A stretch of DNA of 5,857 nucleotides, taken from NCBI GenBank assembly GCA_938038825.1, contig CALHST010000425.1:1-5857 (forward strand), written 5' to 3'. Below the pieces are notes generated by a model. It was not told where the DNA came from. It worked only from the letters and a program-made list of their open reading frames with translations, and did not search any database. A program made the translations under genes and the position numbers. This document shows, piece by piece, positions 1 through 5,488 of the stretch. Origin of the DNA: an uncultured Paracoccaceae bacterium (GTDB lineage: Bacteria > Pseudomonadota > Alphaproteobacteria > Rhodobacterales > Rhodobacteraceae). The stretch's first letter is position 1. The number at the start of each line of letters is the position of its first letter.

Positions 1-455
1 ACCCGAGGCGCTATTGGCACGCCTTCTTCGGCGTAGTGGATGGCCGGGGCCAAGATGCGGTCCAGACCGATGGTGCCTTCGGTTTCAGCCAAACGGCAAA
101 AGGCGTCCATCGCGCCGGGGATGGAAACGGCTTCGGGGCCATGTAGGGGCACTGTTTTGTGACCCTTGTCCCGAAGGTCTTGGGCATTGGCGGCGGCGGG
201 CGCGCGGCCTGATCCGTTAAATGCGCGGACTGGATGGTTTGGTTTGGACCACAGCACAAAGCAATCACCCCCGATTCCGGTCATTTGTGGTTCACATATC
301 CCCAAAAGAACTGCGCCAGCGATGGCTGCATCCATGGCGTTTCCACCGGATTTCAGGATGTCTATGGCGGCTGCAGCGGCAAGAGGGTGTGACGTGGCGC
401 AAACGCCGTTTTGTGCCAGAACAGGGGAACGGCCGGGGAAGTGAAAATCGCGCAT
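1..455 (-). CDS. ggt: Gamma-glutamyltransferase family protein, N-terminal part (runs off left edge)
   Basis: This minus-strand frame is open from an ATG at 453-455 to the left edge, giving 151 codons of an enzyme that would normally be about 500-580 residues. GGT enzymes are Ntn hydrolases that cleave or transfer the gamma-glutamyl group of glutathione and related amides after self-cleavage at a Thr. The family signature is clear: SHPLAAAAA near residues 22-30, the GGNAMDAAIA block near 38-47, EPQMTGIGGDCF at about 55-66, and FNGSGRAP at 79-86. The catalytic Thr and small subunit lie outside the window, so activity cannot be judged. No signal peptide is visible at the N-terminus, which suggests a cytoplasmic GGT-like hydrolase rather than the classical periplasmic form. 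A GGAG lies 11 nt before the ATG, a rather long spacing. The family call is firm; the substrate is not. Confidence 0.93.
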   Translation of the reverse strand, partial: MRDFHFPGRSPVLAQNGVCATSHPLAAAAAIDILKSGGNAMDAAIAGAVLLGICEPQMTGIGGDCFVLWSKPNHPVRAFNGSGRAPAAANAQDLRDKGHKTVPLHGPEAVSIPGAMDAFCRLAETEGTIGLDRILAPAIHYAEEGVPIAPR

Positions 456-480
456 GGTTTGGAAAGCTCCGATCAGGGTG

Positions 481-511
481 TTCCTGGTACGCTATGATGC
501 CAGCGCAGGAA
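481..511 (-). repeat. Bulged hairpin in the presumed ggt leader
   Basis: TTCCTG (481-486) pairs with CAGGAA (506-511), and CGCT (490-493) pairs with AGCG (502-505) around an 8-nt loop, leaving a 3-nt bulge at 487-489. The total is 10 bp. It sits 26 nt upstream of the ggt-like start on the minus strand, so it would fall in the 5' untranslated leader if the gene is transcribed from further upstream. There is no T-run after it in either direction. Its role is unknown. Confidence 0.4.
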
Positions 512-534
512 TTCCAAGTCGGTCAGAGTAGAAG

Positions 535-581
535 CCCCGGTGTCGCACACTGGGTGGGGGCTGTTAAGCACGACACCGGGG
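535..581. repeat. 11-bp perfect GC-rich inverted repeat with 25-nt loop
   Basis: CCCCGGTGTCG at 535-545 is the exact reverse complement of CGACACCGGGG at 571-581. An alternative hairpin, 536-543 with 547-554 (8 bp including one G-T pair, 3-nt loop), uses the same left arm, so the two folds exclude each other in RNA. No T-run follows on either strand, which argues against a simple intrinsic terminator. The element lies 80-126 nt upstream of the ggt-like ATG. It could be a leader structure, part of a small RNA, or a palindromic protein site. Confidence 0.5.
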
Positions 582-914
582 GAAGCTATATGCAGCTACA
601 AGGAATGGTATGCCGGTCATTCGCGGCAGAAATGTGGAGTAATAAAGTTTCTTTACTGTCCGTTTTAAGAAAGAAAAAGGCAAAGTTAATCAGAGGTTGA
701 AGGCCCGGGTGTTGGCAAAGATGCGTTTTTCTGAAGTTTTGGATTTTGGGGCATTTAGGTTCATCGCGCGACAAGGCGGGCGCATCGAACAGTGTATGGT
801 CATGCGGCGTCGAGACGTTGGTTTGACAGAGAGGTTTGTCTGAAACGACCGGCACGTATTTGGTCGGTTGCAAAGACATTTCGCCAGCCGAAGATTCCGA
901 TCGGCGGCTTAAGT

Positions 915-933
915 GGCGCGTGGATTACGCGCC
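915..933 (-). repeat. Hairpin spanning the rsbW-like stop codon
   Basis: GGCGCGT (915-921) and ACGCGCC (927-933) form a 7-bp GC-rich stem with a 5-nt loop; the TAA of the rsbW-like gene (925-927) falls in the loop and stem edge. It could protect the 3' end of the mRNA or act as a weak terminator. The minus-strand sequence that follows has no T-tract, so an intrinsic terminator is not supported. Confidence 0.3.
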
Positions 934-1377
934 CATGGCAACGGCGAGCCTTAGATCCAGAATGTTTTTGCCGTTTTCATAGGCGTAATCCACATCCTTG
1001 GCCAAATCTTGGATCAGGAACCAACCGAATCCACCTTCGGGCAGATCGAACATGTCGACATCAACGTCGGCTTGTACGGCCATCGGGAGTTTTTCTTCCG
1101 GCATAGGGCGTCCACTGTCGGTCACACGGAAATGAAGCCCTTTTTCGCCCCGTTTGCACGTAATGTTTATGGCGCCTGTTGGATCACCTTCGGGGTAGGC
1201 ATGTTCCACAATGTTGTTCAGCGCTTCGGCAAGAACCAGTTCAATTGTGCCGGTTTCTTCCACATCCAATGACAAAGGTTTCAAGCCATCCAGCACCTGA
1301 GCCAAGGCTTGTCGCACAGCAAGAGGGCCACTTTGGAACTCAACATCAAACATGTGCGCGCTTAACGTATCTGTCAT
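925..1377 (-). CDS. RsbW-like anti-sigma factor / serine kinase (HATPase_c_2)
   Basis: This 150-residue protein is a single-domain GHKL ATPase of the RsbW/SpoIIAB type. Such proteins bind a sigma factor or another target and phosphorylate a STAS antagonist on serine. The N-box is visible at residues 46-60 (ELVLAEALNNIVEHA, with Glu51, Asn54-Asn55 and His59). The G1 box is DSGRP at 87-91, and the glycine-rich lid is GGFGWFLIQ at 115-123. Its length fits the family. The ATG at 1375-1377 is preceded by an AAAGG about 8 nt away, which supports this start. It lies 12 nt downstream of the STAS gene in the same direction, the classical partner-switch order. No sigma factor or PP2C phosphatase is present in the window, so the regulated target is unknown. 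Confidence 0.9.
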   Translation of the reverse strand: MTDTLSAHMFDVEFQSGPLAVRQALAQVLDGLKPLSLDVEETGTIELVLAEALNNIVEHAYPEGDPTGAINITCKRGEKGLHFRVTDSGRPMPEEKLPMAVQADVDVDMFDLPEGGFGWFLIQDLAKDVDYAYENGKNILDLRLAVAMGA

Positions 1378-1389
1378 GCCGTCTGCCTT

Positions 1390-1725
1390 TTACGTCAGAT
1401 TGCTAAGGGCTTCATCCAATGTTTGGAACATCGGAAACACTGAATCCATGCGCGTAAGCTTGAAGACTTTCGCCACTGTGGGTGTCAGTCCGGCCAAAGC
1501 CAAGGTGCGTTCTTTTCCCATGGCTTTCATGGCCGCGACAATGGCGCCAAGGCCGCTGGAATCGACGAAATCAACCTTTTGCAGGTTCAAAACCACAATC
1601 TTGGCACCTGCTTCAGTCTGGCTGCGCATACCTTCTTTGAAAGACAACGCCACAGCGGCATCAATGCGTGCTTCGTTCACCGTTACAATTTGGCGTCCGG
1701 CGTTTGTTGTGCTGACTAGTTCCAT
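1390..1725 (-). CDS. STAS-domain anti-sigma factor antagonist (RsbV/SpoIIAA-like)
   Basis: A 111-residue single STAS domain. In partner switching the unphosphorylated antagonist binds the RsbW-type kinase and releases its target; phosphorylation on a conserved serine breaks the complex. The diagnostic segment is VDFVDSSGLGAI at residues 51-62; by alignment with SpoIIAA (Ser58) and RsbV (Ser56), the phospho-acceptor would be Ser56, directly after Asp55. The open frame extends upstream to 1857, but that extension would overlap the thiolase start and has no family similarity. The ATG at 1723-1725 gives the normal family length and is preferred, although its ribosome binding site is weak. An ATG at 1756-1758 is the main alternative. 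The gene is first of the pair with rsbW and is divergent from the thiolase gene. Confidence 0.88.
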   Translation of the reverse strand: MELVSTTNAGRQIVTVNEARIDAAVALSFKEGMRSQTEAGAKIVVLNLQKVDFVDSSGLGAIVAAMKAMGKERTLALAGLTPTVAKVFKLTRMDSVFPMFQTLDEALSNLT

Positions 1726-1817
1726 AATATATCGAAAGCCCTGAATGATGTTGCACATTCCATAGTGGGCAATCCTTACTATTTGGTATGTGCCCGCGCG
1801 AAAAGGGAGTTTCGAAA
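1726..1817. promoter_or_regulatory. Divergent promoter region between rsbV-like and thiolase genes
   Basis: These 92 nt must carry the promoters for the leftward rsbV/rsbW pair and the rightward thiolase/reductase pair, unless transcription starts inside the genes. An imperfect dyad, TTGCACA (1751-1757) facing TGGGCAA (1766-1772), sits in the middle with one mismatched pair and is a candidate operator. No pair of hexamers close to the sigma-70 consensus with normal spacing stands out in either direction; TTGCAC at 1751-1756 is the best -35-like sequence, but the nearest -10-like TACTAT (1777-1782) is 20 nt away. Confidence 0.4.
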
Positions 1818-2990
1818 ATGAAAACTGTTGTGATCGCAGGCGCCGCCCGCACGCCAATGGGGGGCTTTCAGGGCGAGTTGCAGCCCTTGTCCGCGTCGGA
1901 TCTTGGCGGTGCAGCGATAAAGGCTGCGTTGGCAGACGCGCGCACGTCTACTGTTGACGAGGTGTTGATGGGCTGCGTTTTACCAGCAGGGCAAGGCCAA
2001 GCACCGGCACGTCAGGCAGGGTTTGCAGCGGGTTTGGGCAACGACGTGCCTGCGACGACGCTGAACAAAATGTGTGGGTCAGGAATGAAAGCGGCCATGA
2101 CAGCGTTTGACCAGATCGCTTTGGGACAGACCGATGTCATGATCGCGGGCGGCATGGAAAGCATGACCAATGCGCCGTACTTGCTGCCAAAAATGCGGGA
2201 CGGTGCGCGTTTAGGGCATGGGCAGGTGGTTGACCACATGTTCCTTGACGGTTTGGAAGACGCGTATGACAAGGGCCGTCTGATGGGCACATTTGCAGAA
2301 GATTGCGCAGAGGCTTTTCAATTCACACGGGCTGCGCAGGATGACTATGCGCTGGCGTCCCTTAGTCGGGCAGTCGCCGCGCAAGAAAGTGGCGCGTTTG
2401 AAGGTGAAATTGCCGAAGTTGAATTCAAAACCCGCAAGGGCGCAGTCACCATGTCCACGGACGAACAGCCCGGCAAGGCCCGCCCCGAGAAGATCCCATC
2501 GCTCAAGCCAGCCTTTCGCGAAGGTGGAACAGTGACCGCCGCGAACTCTTCGTCGATTTCGGATGGCGCAGCGGCGTTGGTGATTGCGTCGGAAGAGGCT
2601 GCCACACAGCAGAACCTAAAGGTTCGCGCGCGCATTCTGGGGCATGCCTCTCATGCGCAGGAACCGGGCTTGTTCACAACTGCACCGGTGCCCGCAGCAC
2701 AGAAACTGCTGGATCGGATCGGTTGGGACAAAGACGATGTTGACCTGTGGGAGGTCAACGAGGCCTTTGCCGTGGTTCCCATGGCCTTCATGCATGAAAT
2801 GGGACTGTCACATGATATCGTGAACGTGAACGGCGGTGCCTGCGCGTTGGGCCATCCCATCGGTGCCTCCGGCGCTCGGATCATGGTGACATTGTTGAAC
2901 GCATTGGAAAAACGCGACCTAAAACGGGGTGTGGCTGCCATTTGTATTGGCGGCGGCGAAGGGACAGCGATTGCCATCGAACGGGTCTAG
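1818..2990 (+). CDS. Acetyl-CoA acetyltransferase (thiolase)
   Basis: A 390-residue thiolase that should catalyse the reversible condensation of two acetyl-CoA to acetoacetyl-CoA, or thiolysis of a related 3-ketoacyl-CoA. It acts in the cytoplasm. All catalytic elements are present: the nucleophilic Cys86 in NKMCGSGMKAAM, VNEAFA at 313-318, His346 in ALGHPIGASGAR, and Cys376 in CIGGGEGTA. The spacing matches the Zoogloea enzyme (Cys89, His348, Cys378). The ATG at 1818-1820 is chosen because AAGGGAG lies about 8 nt upstream and the protein then begins with the typical MKTVVIAGAARTP; an upstream in-frame ATG at 1788 would add ten unrelated residues. The DGLEDAY and GRLMG segments point to a bacterial AtoB-like biosynthetic/degradative group rather than PhaA, but substrate preference cannot be read from sequence. 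The reductase gene starts 1 nt after its stop. Confidence 0.95.
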   Translation: MKTVVIAGAARTPMGGFQGELQPLSASDLGGAAIKAALADARTSTVDEVLMGCVLPAGQGQAPARQAGFAAGLGNDVPATTLNKMCGSGMKAAMTAFDQIALGQTDVMIAGGMESMTNAPYLLPKMRDGARLGHGQVVDHMFLDGLEDAYDKGRLMGTFAEDCAEAFQFTRAAQDDYALASLSRAVAAQESGAFEGEIAEVEFKTRKGAVTMSTDEQPGKARPEKIPSLKPAFREGGTVTAANSSSISDGAAALVIASEEAATQQNLKVRARILGHASHAQEPGLFTTAPVPAAQKLLDRIGWDKDDVDLWEVNEAFAVVPMAFMHEMGLSHDIVNVNGGACALGHPIGASGARIMVTLLNALEKRDLKRGVAAICIGGGEGTAIAIERV

Positions 2991-2991
2991 G

Positions 2992-3465
2992 ATGCGGGCA
3001 GACTATTCCGCACTGGCGCAAACGATTGGCGCGCTGACCGAAGGCGAAACGGATCACGTTTCCTTGATGGCCACAGTCGTTTGCGAATTGCACCACAGTG
3101 ATGATCGGTTTGATTGGACCGGGTTTTACCGCGTGACAGAACCCGGGATGCTCAAGATTGGGCCCTACCAAGGTGGCCATGGGTGCCTAAAGATCCCGTT
3201 TTCGCGTGGTGTTTGTGGCGCTGCTGCGCGCACGGAGCAGGCGCAATTGGTGATGGATGTAAATGCCTTTGAGGGGCACATTGCCTGCGCGTCCTCAACA
3301 CAGTCTGAAATCGTTTTGCCTGTAACGGATCAATCAGGGGCGTTGCTGGGTGTGCTTGATATCGACAGCGATCTACCCGCTGCGTTTACCCAAGAGGACG
3401 TCGATCACCTGCAGAAAATCCTGCATCAGGTTTTCGCGGGTGACGGTTGCATAAACAAACCCTAG
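2992..3465 (+). CDS. msrC: Free methionine-(R)-sulfoxide reductase (GAF-domain fRMsr)
   Basis: A 157-residue single GAF domain that should reduce free L-methionine-(R)-sulfoxide to methionine with thioredoxin-type recycling. It is a cytoplasmic antioxidant enzyme that does not act on protein-bound methionine sulfoxide. The three family cysteines are Cys65 (GCLKI), Cys75 (RGVCGAA) and Cys99 (GHIACAS); their 10- and 24-residue spacing equals Cys84/94/118 of the E. coli enzyme. Other signatures are DWTGFY at 41-46, SEIVLPV at 105-111 and GVLDIDS at 120-126. The ATG at 2992 lies one base after the thiolase TAG and gives the family length, so translation is probably coupled. The last 93 nt overlap the oppositely oriented DUF1294 gene. 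The asparagine-containing tail INKP is encoded within this overlap. Confidence 0.93.
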   Translation: MRADYSALAQTIGALTEGETDHVSLMATVVCELHHSDDRFDWTGFYRVTEPGMLKIGPYQGGHGCLKIPFSRGVCGAAARTEQAQLVMDVNAFEGHIACASSTQSEIVLPVTDQSGALLGVLDIDSDLPAAFTQEDVDHLQKILHQVFAGDGCINKP

Positions 3466-3726
3466 CACAAGAACGACCTGCAGTCCTGCGATACCAAAAA
3501 GGTATGTATTGAATGGCTGCTTGCGCGTCTTGTGGCGAAACTGCGTTCTGGCAAGAAATGCCCCAAGCGTTCCGCCAAGCGCTGCGCTGAGCAAAAGAGT
3601 GCGTTCAGAGATGCGCCGCGCCTTGTTTTGCGCATGTCTTTTGTCGCGGCGAAAAAGATACCAGCTCGTCAGATTAATAGCTGCAAAATAGCACATCAAA
3701 GCCAAGGATACGTCGCCTGTCATCAT
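3373..3726 (-). CDS. DUF1294 small membrane protein
   Basis: A protein of about 117 residues matching DUF1294, a family of small inner-membrane proteins of unknown function that in some bacteria are fused behind a cold-shock domain (absent here). Characteristic segments are RRDKRHAQ near 26-33, RRISERTLLLSAALGGTLGA at 37-56, and RHKTRK at 64-69. Three hydrophobic stretches, about 6-24, 44-59 and 75-95, are probable transmembrane helices. The start is uncertain: adjacent ATGs lie at 3724-3726 and 3721-3723, with TTG at 3741 and GTG at 3738 also in frame, and none has a strong ribosome binding site. The 3' end overlaps the methionine sulfoxide reductase gene antisense by 93 nt; this segment encodes the protein's tail after the last hydrophobic helix. 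The family assignment is good; the function is unknown. Confidence 0.82.
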   Translation of the reverse strand: MMTGDVSLALMCYFAAINLTSWYLFRRDKRHAQNKARRISERTLLLSAALGGTLGAFLARTQFRHKTRKQPFNTYLFGIAGLQVVLVLGFVYATVTRENLMQDFLQVIDVLLGKRSG

Positions 3727-3796
3727 ACGGTGTTGCACCAAGGAATAATGTCAGAATTTTGGAGTTCTTGGAACGATCACAGGGGGAGACATCAAG

Positions 3797-3830
3797 CAAG
3801 AAAAGTTCGTGAAATTTTCCTTGTTTTTTT
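3797..3830 (+). terminator. Possible plus-strand terminator: AT-rich hairpin plus T7
   Basis: CAAGAAAA (3797-3804) pairs with TTTTCCTTG (3815-3823) with one bulged C, and seven T residues follow (3824-3830). The layout resembles an intrinsic terminator on the plus strand, although the stem is AT-rich and therefore weak. It could end readthrough from the thiolase/reductase transcript, which would otherwise run antisense through the DUF1294 gene into the XRE regulator. Alternatively it is simply the AT-rich promoter region of the downstream operon. Confidence 0.33.
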
Positions 3831-3881
3831 CATTCGCATGATGCAGGTTTCGCCAAATTGGGATCAAATGGCCGAGGCTGA

Positions 3882-3976
3882 GTCTGACAGTGTTGCATGC
3901 GTCACCAAGTACCTTGGGAGCCGACTTAAGGGCTTTGCGCAAATCGCGCGGTCTGACACTGACGGATTTGTCAGAC
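3882..3976. repeat. Three copies of GTCTGACA around the regulator start
   Basis: The octamer GTCTGACA occurs at 3882-3889, immediately before the GTG start, and at 3951-3958, and its exact inverse TGTCAGAC at 3969-3976. The last two form a perfect 8-bp inverted repeat with a 10-nt spacer. The 7-mer core also appears inverted at 3749-3755 and direct at 4204-4210. Two of the copies lie inside codons of the helix-turn-helix region, so coding constraint may explain part of the pattern. It is a candidate autoregulatory site. Confidence 0.3.
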
Positions 3977-4453
3977 GTGCTTGGCCGTTCTGTCGGTTGG
4001 CTTAGTCAGGTCGAACGGGACAAGTCAGAACCTTCGATTACAGACCTGCGACATCTTGCGGCTGCATTGGATGTGTCCGTTTCCATGCTGGCACAGAGCA
4101 AGGCTGTGGATGCCCATGAAGAAGGCTTTGTTGTCCGGTCTGGCAGTCGCCGCCCCATAGGGTCACGCATGTCGGGACTGGTCGAGGAATTGCTGTCGCC
4201 TGATCTGACAGATGATTTCGAAATGGTGTATTCCACCTTTGAACCCGGTTCTGAAATTGGCGAAACCGTGACTCGCCCTACACAAGAAGTGGGATACTTG
4301 ATTTCCGGCAAGCTGGATCTGACCGTGGGACCCCGCACCTTTACAATCCTTCCCGGTGACAGCTTCCGTATCCGTGGAGAGCCGTTCCGCTGGGCGAATC
4401 CTTACCTTGCCCCTGCTATTGCGATCTGGGTGATCGCCCCGCCGGTGTATTAA
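3890..4453 (+). CDS. XRE-family transcriptional regulator with C-terminal cupin domain
   Basis: A 187-residue two-domain regulator of the SutR/PuuR type. Residues 10-67 form an XRE helix-turn-helix; the core LTLTDLSDVLGRSVGWLSQ (22-40) followed by VERDKSEPSI (41-50) is typical. Residues about 112-183 form a small cupin likely to sense a small ligand. The usual metal-binding histidines are missing: the segment around 124-140 keeps EVGYLISG but has Thr/Arg/Thr where His residues normally sit, and Phe166 replaces the His of the common PHRW.N motif. The start is taken as GTG at 3890, with weak GAG/GAGG sequences upstream; the frame is closed by TGA at 3839-3841, and TTG at 3893 is an alternative. 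Its stop overlaps the exporter start as TAATG, so it probably controls this operon, including itself. Confidence 0.9.
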   Translation: MLHASPSTLGADLRALRKSRGLTLTDLSDVLGRSVGWLSQVERDKSEPSITDLRHLAAALDVSVSMLAQSKAVDAHEEGFVVRSGSRRPIGSRMSGLVEELLSPDLTDDFEMVYSTFEPGSEIGETVTRPTQEVGYLISGKLDLTVGPRTFTILPGDSFRIRGEPFRWANPYLAPAIAIWVIAPPVY

Positions 4454-5073
4454 TGTCATTCGAGGCGTGGACCATATTCGCGCTGTTTTGGGTCGTCTTC
4501 GTGACAACACCCGGCCCAAATGCCGTAAACTGCATCCAAAACGGGATGAGCTTTGGCTTTTTGGGCAGTTTGCCGGGCGTCGCGGGGATCCTGACGCAAG
4601 CCACTGCGTTTTTGATTCTGTCAGCACTGGGCGTCACGGCGCTGATCGCGGCTTCGCCCACCATGTTCTTCGTGGCCAAGCTGATTGGCGCGGGGTTCTT
4701 AATCTGGTTGGGCATACGCGGCTGGATGAACGCGTCCAATCCTGTCGTAGTTGCGAAAACGACCCGCCGAGGGATGTACGTCAAGGCGCTTGCCATTGCG
4801 GCGATCAACCCCAAATCGGTGGCCGGTTATCTGGCGGCGTTCAGCCAATTTGTGCAACCCGACGTCCCAATCTGGAGCCAAATGGTCGTGATCATGCCCA
4901 CTGCTTTGGTGCTGACGACGCTAAGCTATTGCGGATTCACGGCTCTTGGCGCGGGGCTTGGGCGTACCGCATTGGCAGCGGTCATGAATGTCTGGCTGCG
5001 CCGCATCTTGGCCGTGTGCTTTGTCATTTATGGCGTTCTGCTGGGGGCGTCGTCCGCTCCGGGGAGGGCTTGA
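4453..5073 (+). CDS. LysE/RhtB-family amino-acid or metabolite exporter
   Basis: A 206-residue inner-membrane protein of the LysE/RhtB/ThrE-type translocator superfamily, which exports amino acids and related small metabolites using the proton gradient. The hallmark TPGPNAV lies at residues 19-25 after the first hydrophobic helix; further helices run at about 36-64, 67-91, 111-132, 144-168 and 180-199, giving the usual six segments. NPKSVAGYLAAF at 119-130 is the conserved block before the fourth or fifth helix. The length is typical (about 205). Its ATG overlaps the regulator's TAA by one base (TAATG), and its TGA is followed 1 nt later by the first GFA gene, so expression is almost certainly coupled to both. 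The exported substrate cannot be told from sequence; the GFA neighbours might hint at a thiol or aldehyde-derived compound, which is inference. Confidence 0.92.
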   Translation: MSFEAWTIFALFWVVFVTTPGPNAVNCIQNGMSFGFLGSLPGVAGILTQATAFLILSALGVTALIAASPTMFFVAKLIGAGFLIWLGIRGWMNASNPVVVAKTTRRGMYVKALAIAAINPKSVAGYLAAFSQFVQPDVPIWSQMVVIMPTALVLTTLSYCGFTALGAGLGRTALAAVMNVWLRRILAVCFVIYGVLLGASSAPGRA

Positions 5074-5074
5074 G

Positions 5075-5488
5075 ATGTCAGATGCGGTTGCCTGTTCGTG
5101 CTTGTGTGGCGCGGTGACGTTTAGCTTGATGCCGCCCTTGCGCCCGGTGATCGCGTGCCATTGCGGGACATGCCGCAAAACCTCGGGGCATTTTTGGGCA
5201 GCAACGGCCGTGGCGCGGGACCGATTGATTGTGACCAACGATGCCGGTCTCAGCTGGTATAACTCCTCGGATACGGCACGCCGCGGGTTTTGTGATCAAT
5301 GCGGCAGCAGCCTGTTTTATGACCCGCACGGCGAAGACCGGATTGCGGTGTCGGCTGGTGCGATTGATGGCACGACAGGGTTGGCGTTGCAGTCCCATGT
5401 TTTTATCGCCGAAAAGGGTGATTACTATGACCCCGGCGGCGATGTGCCCTGCCATGATCACTTCAGCGGGCGGGAACAAGATGCTTAA
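5075..5488 (+). CDS. GFA-family (Mss4-like fold) zinc protein, copy 1
   Basis: A 137-residue protein of the GFA/CENP-V family, named after a Paracoccus protein proposed to speed formation of S-hydroxymethylglutathione from formaldehyde and glutathione; for most members the activity is unproven. Zinc ligands are visible: Cys7/Cys9/Cys11 (ACSCLCGAVTF), Cys28, Cys30 and Cys33 (ACHCGTCRK), and Cys73 and Cys76 (GFCDQCGS). The C-terminal signature is IDGTTGLALQSHVF plus KGDYYD. The ATG at 5075 is preceded by GGGGAGGG (5061-5068) and starts 1 nt after the exporter stop; a longer open frame back to 4988 lies within the exporter gene and is not used. It is followed by a paralogue that overlaps its 3' end by 8 nt. 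It probably acts in the cytoplasm, in the same process as the exporter. Confidence 0.92.
   Translation: MSDAVACSCLCGAVTFSLMPPLRPVIACHCGTCRKTSGHFWAATAVARDRLIVTNDAGLSWYNSSDTARRGFCDQCGSSLFYDPHGEDRIAVSAGAIDGTTGLALQSHVFIAEKGDYYDPGGDVPCHDHFSGREQDA

Larger units (their letters stand above)
456..924. other. About 470 nt with no convincing gene; structured leader region
   Basis: This gap lies between the ggt-like start and the rsbW-like stop, both on the minus strand. It holds two inverted repeats nearest the ggt-like gene (481-511 and 535-581, listed separately) and an AT-rich patch around 636-690. A 97-codon minus-strand ORF at 586-879 has no recognisable motif or strong ribosome binding site. The plus-strand open frames running in from both sides are shadows of the neighbouring genes. 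No tRNA, clear riboswitch or insertion sequence was recognised. Confidence 0.6.

Noticed and set aside
11..268. Minus-strand 85-codon ORF and plus-strand ORFs 14-220, 166-444 and 221-700
   Set aside because: They lie mostly over the partial ggt-like gene in other frames, have low-complexity proline- or arginine-rich translations, and have no family features. The ggt frame clearly explains 1-455.
481..600. SRP RNA, 6S RNA, tRNA or a known riboswitch in the structured region
   Set aside because: The conserved SRP GGAAG-type tetraloop region, cloverleaf features and recognisable riboswitch cores are not visible.
823..851. Perfect TTGACA at 823-828 on the plus strand as a promoter -35
   Set aside because: At 17-nt spacing the -10 position reads CGACCG, and no plus-strand gene follows; likely chance.
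900..933. Intrinsic terminator after the rsbW-like gene
   Set aside because: The hairpin is present, but no T-run follows on the minus strand, so it is listed only as a hairpin.
1788..1817. Earlier ATG (1788) for the thiolase
   Set aside because: It adds ten residues not typical of the family, and a good Shine-Dalgarno sequence (AAGGGAG) correctly precedes the ATG at 1818.
1726..1857. N-terminal extension of the STAS protein up to 1857
   Set aside because: It would add 44 residues with no STAS similarity and overlap the thiolase start; the ATG at 1723-1725 gives the normal family length.
4163..4814. Minus-strand ORFs over the regulator and exporter (4163-4627, 4416-4814) and plus ORF 4467-5117
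   Set aside because: They are shadows of the confident regulator and exporter genes, with no domain signatures.
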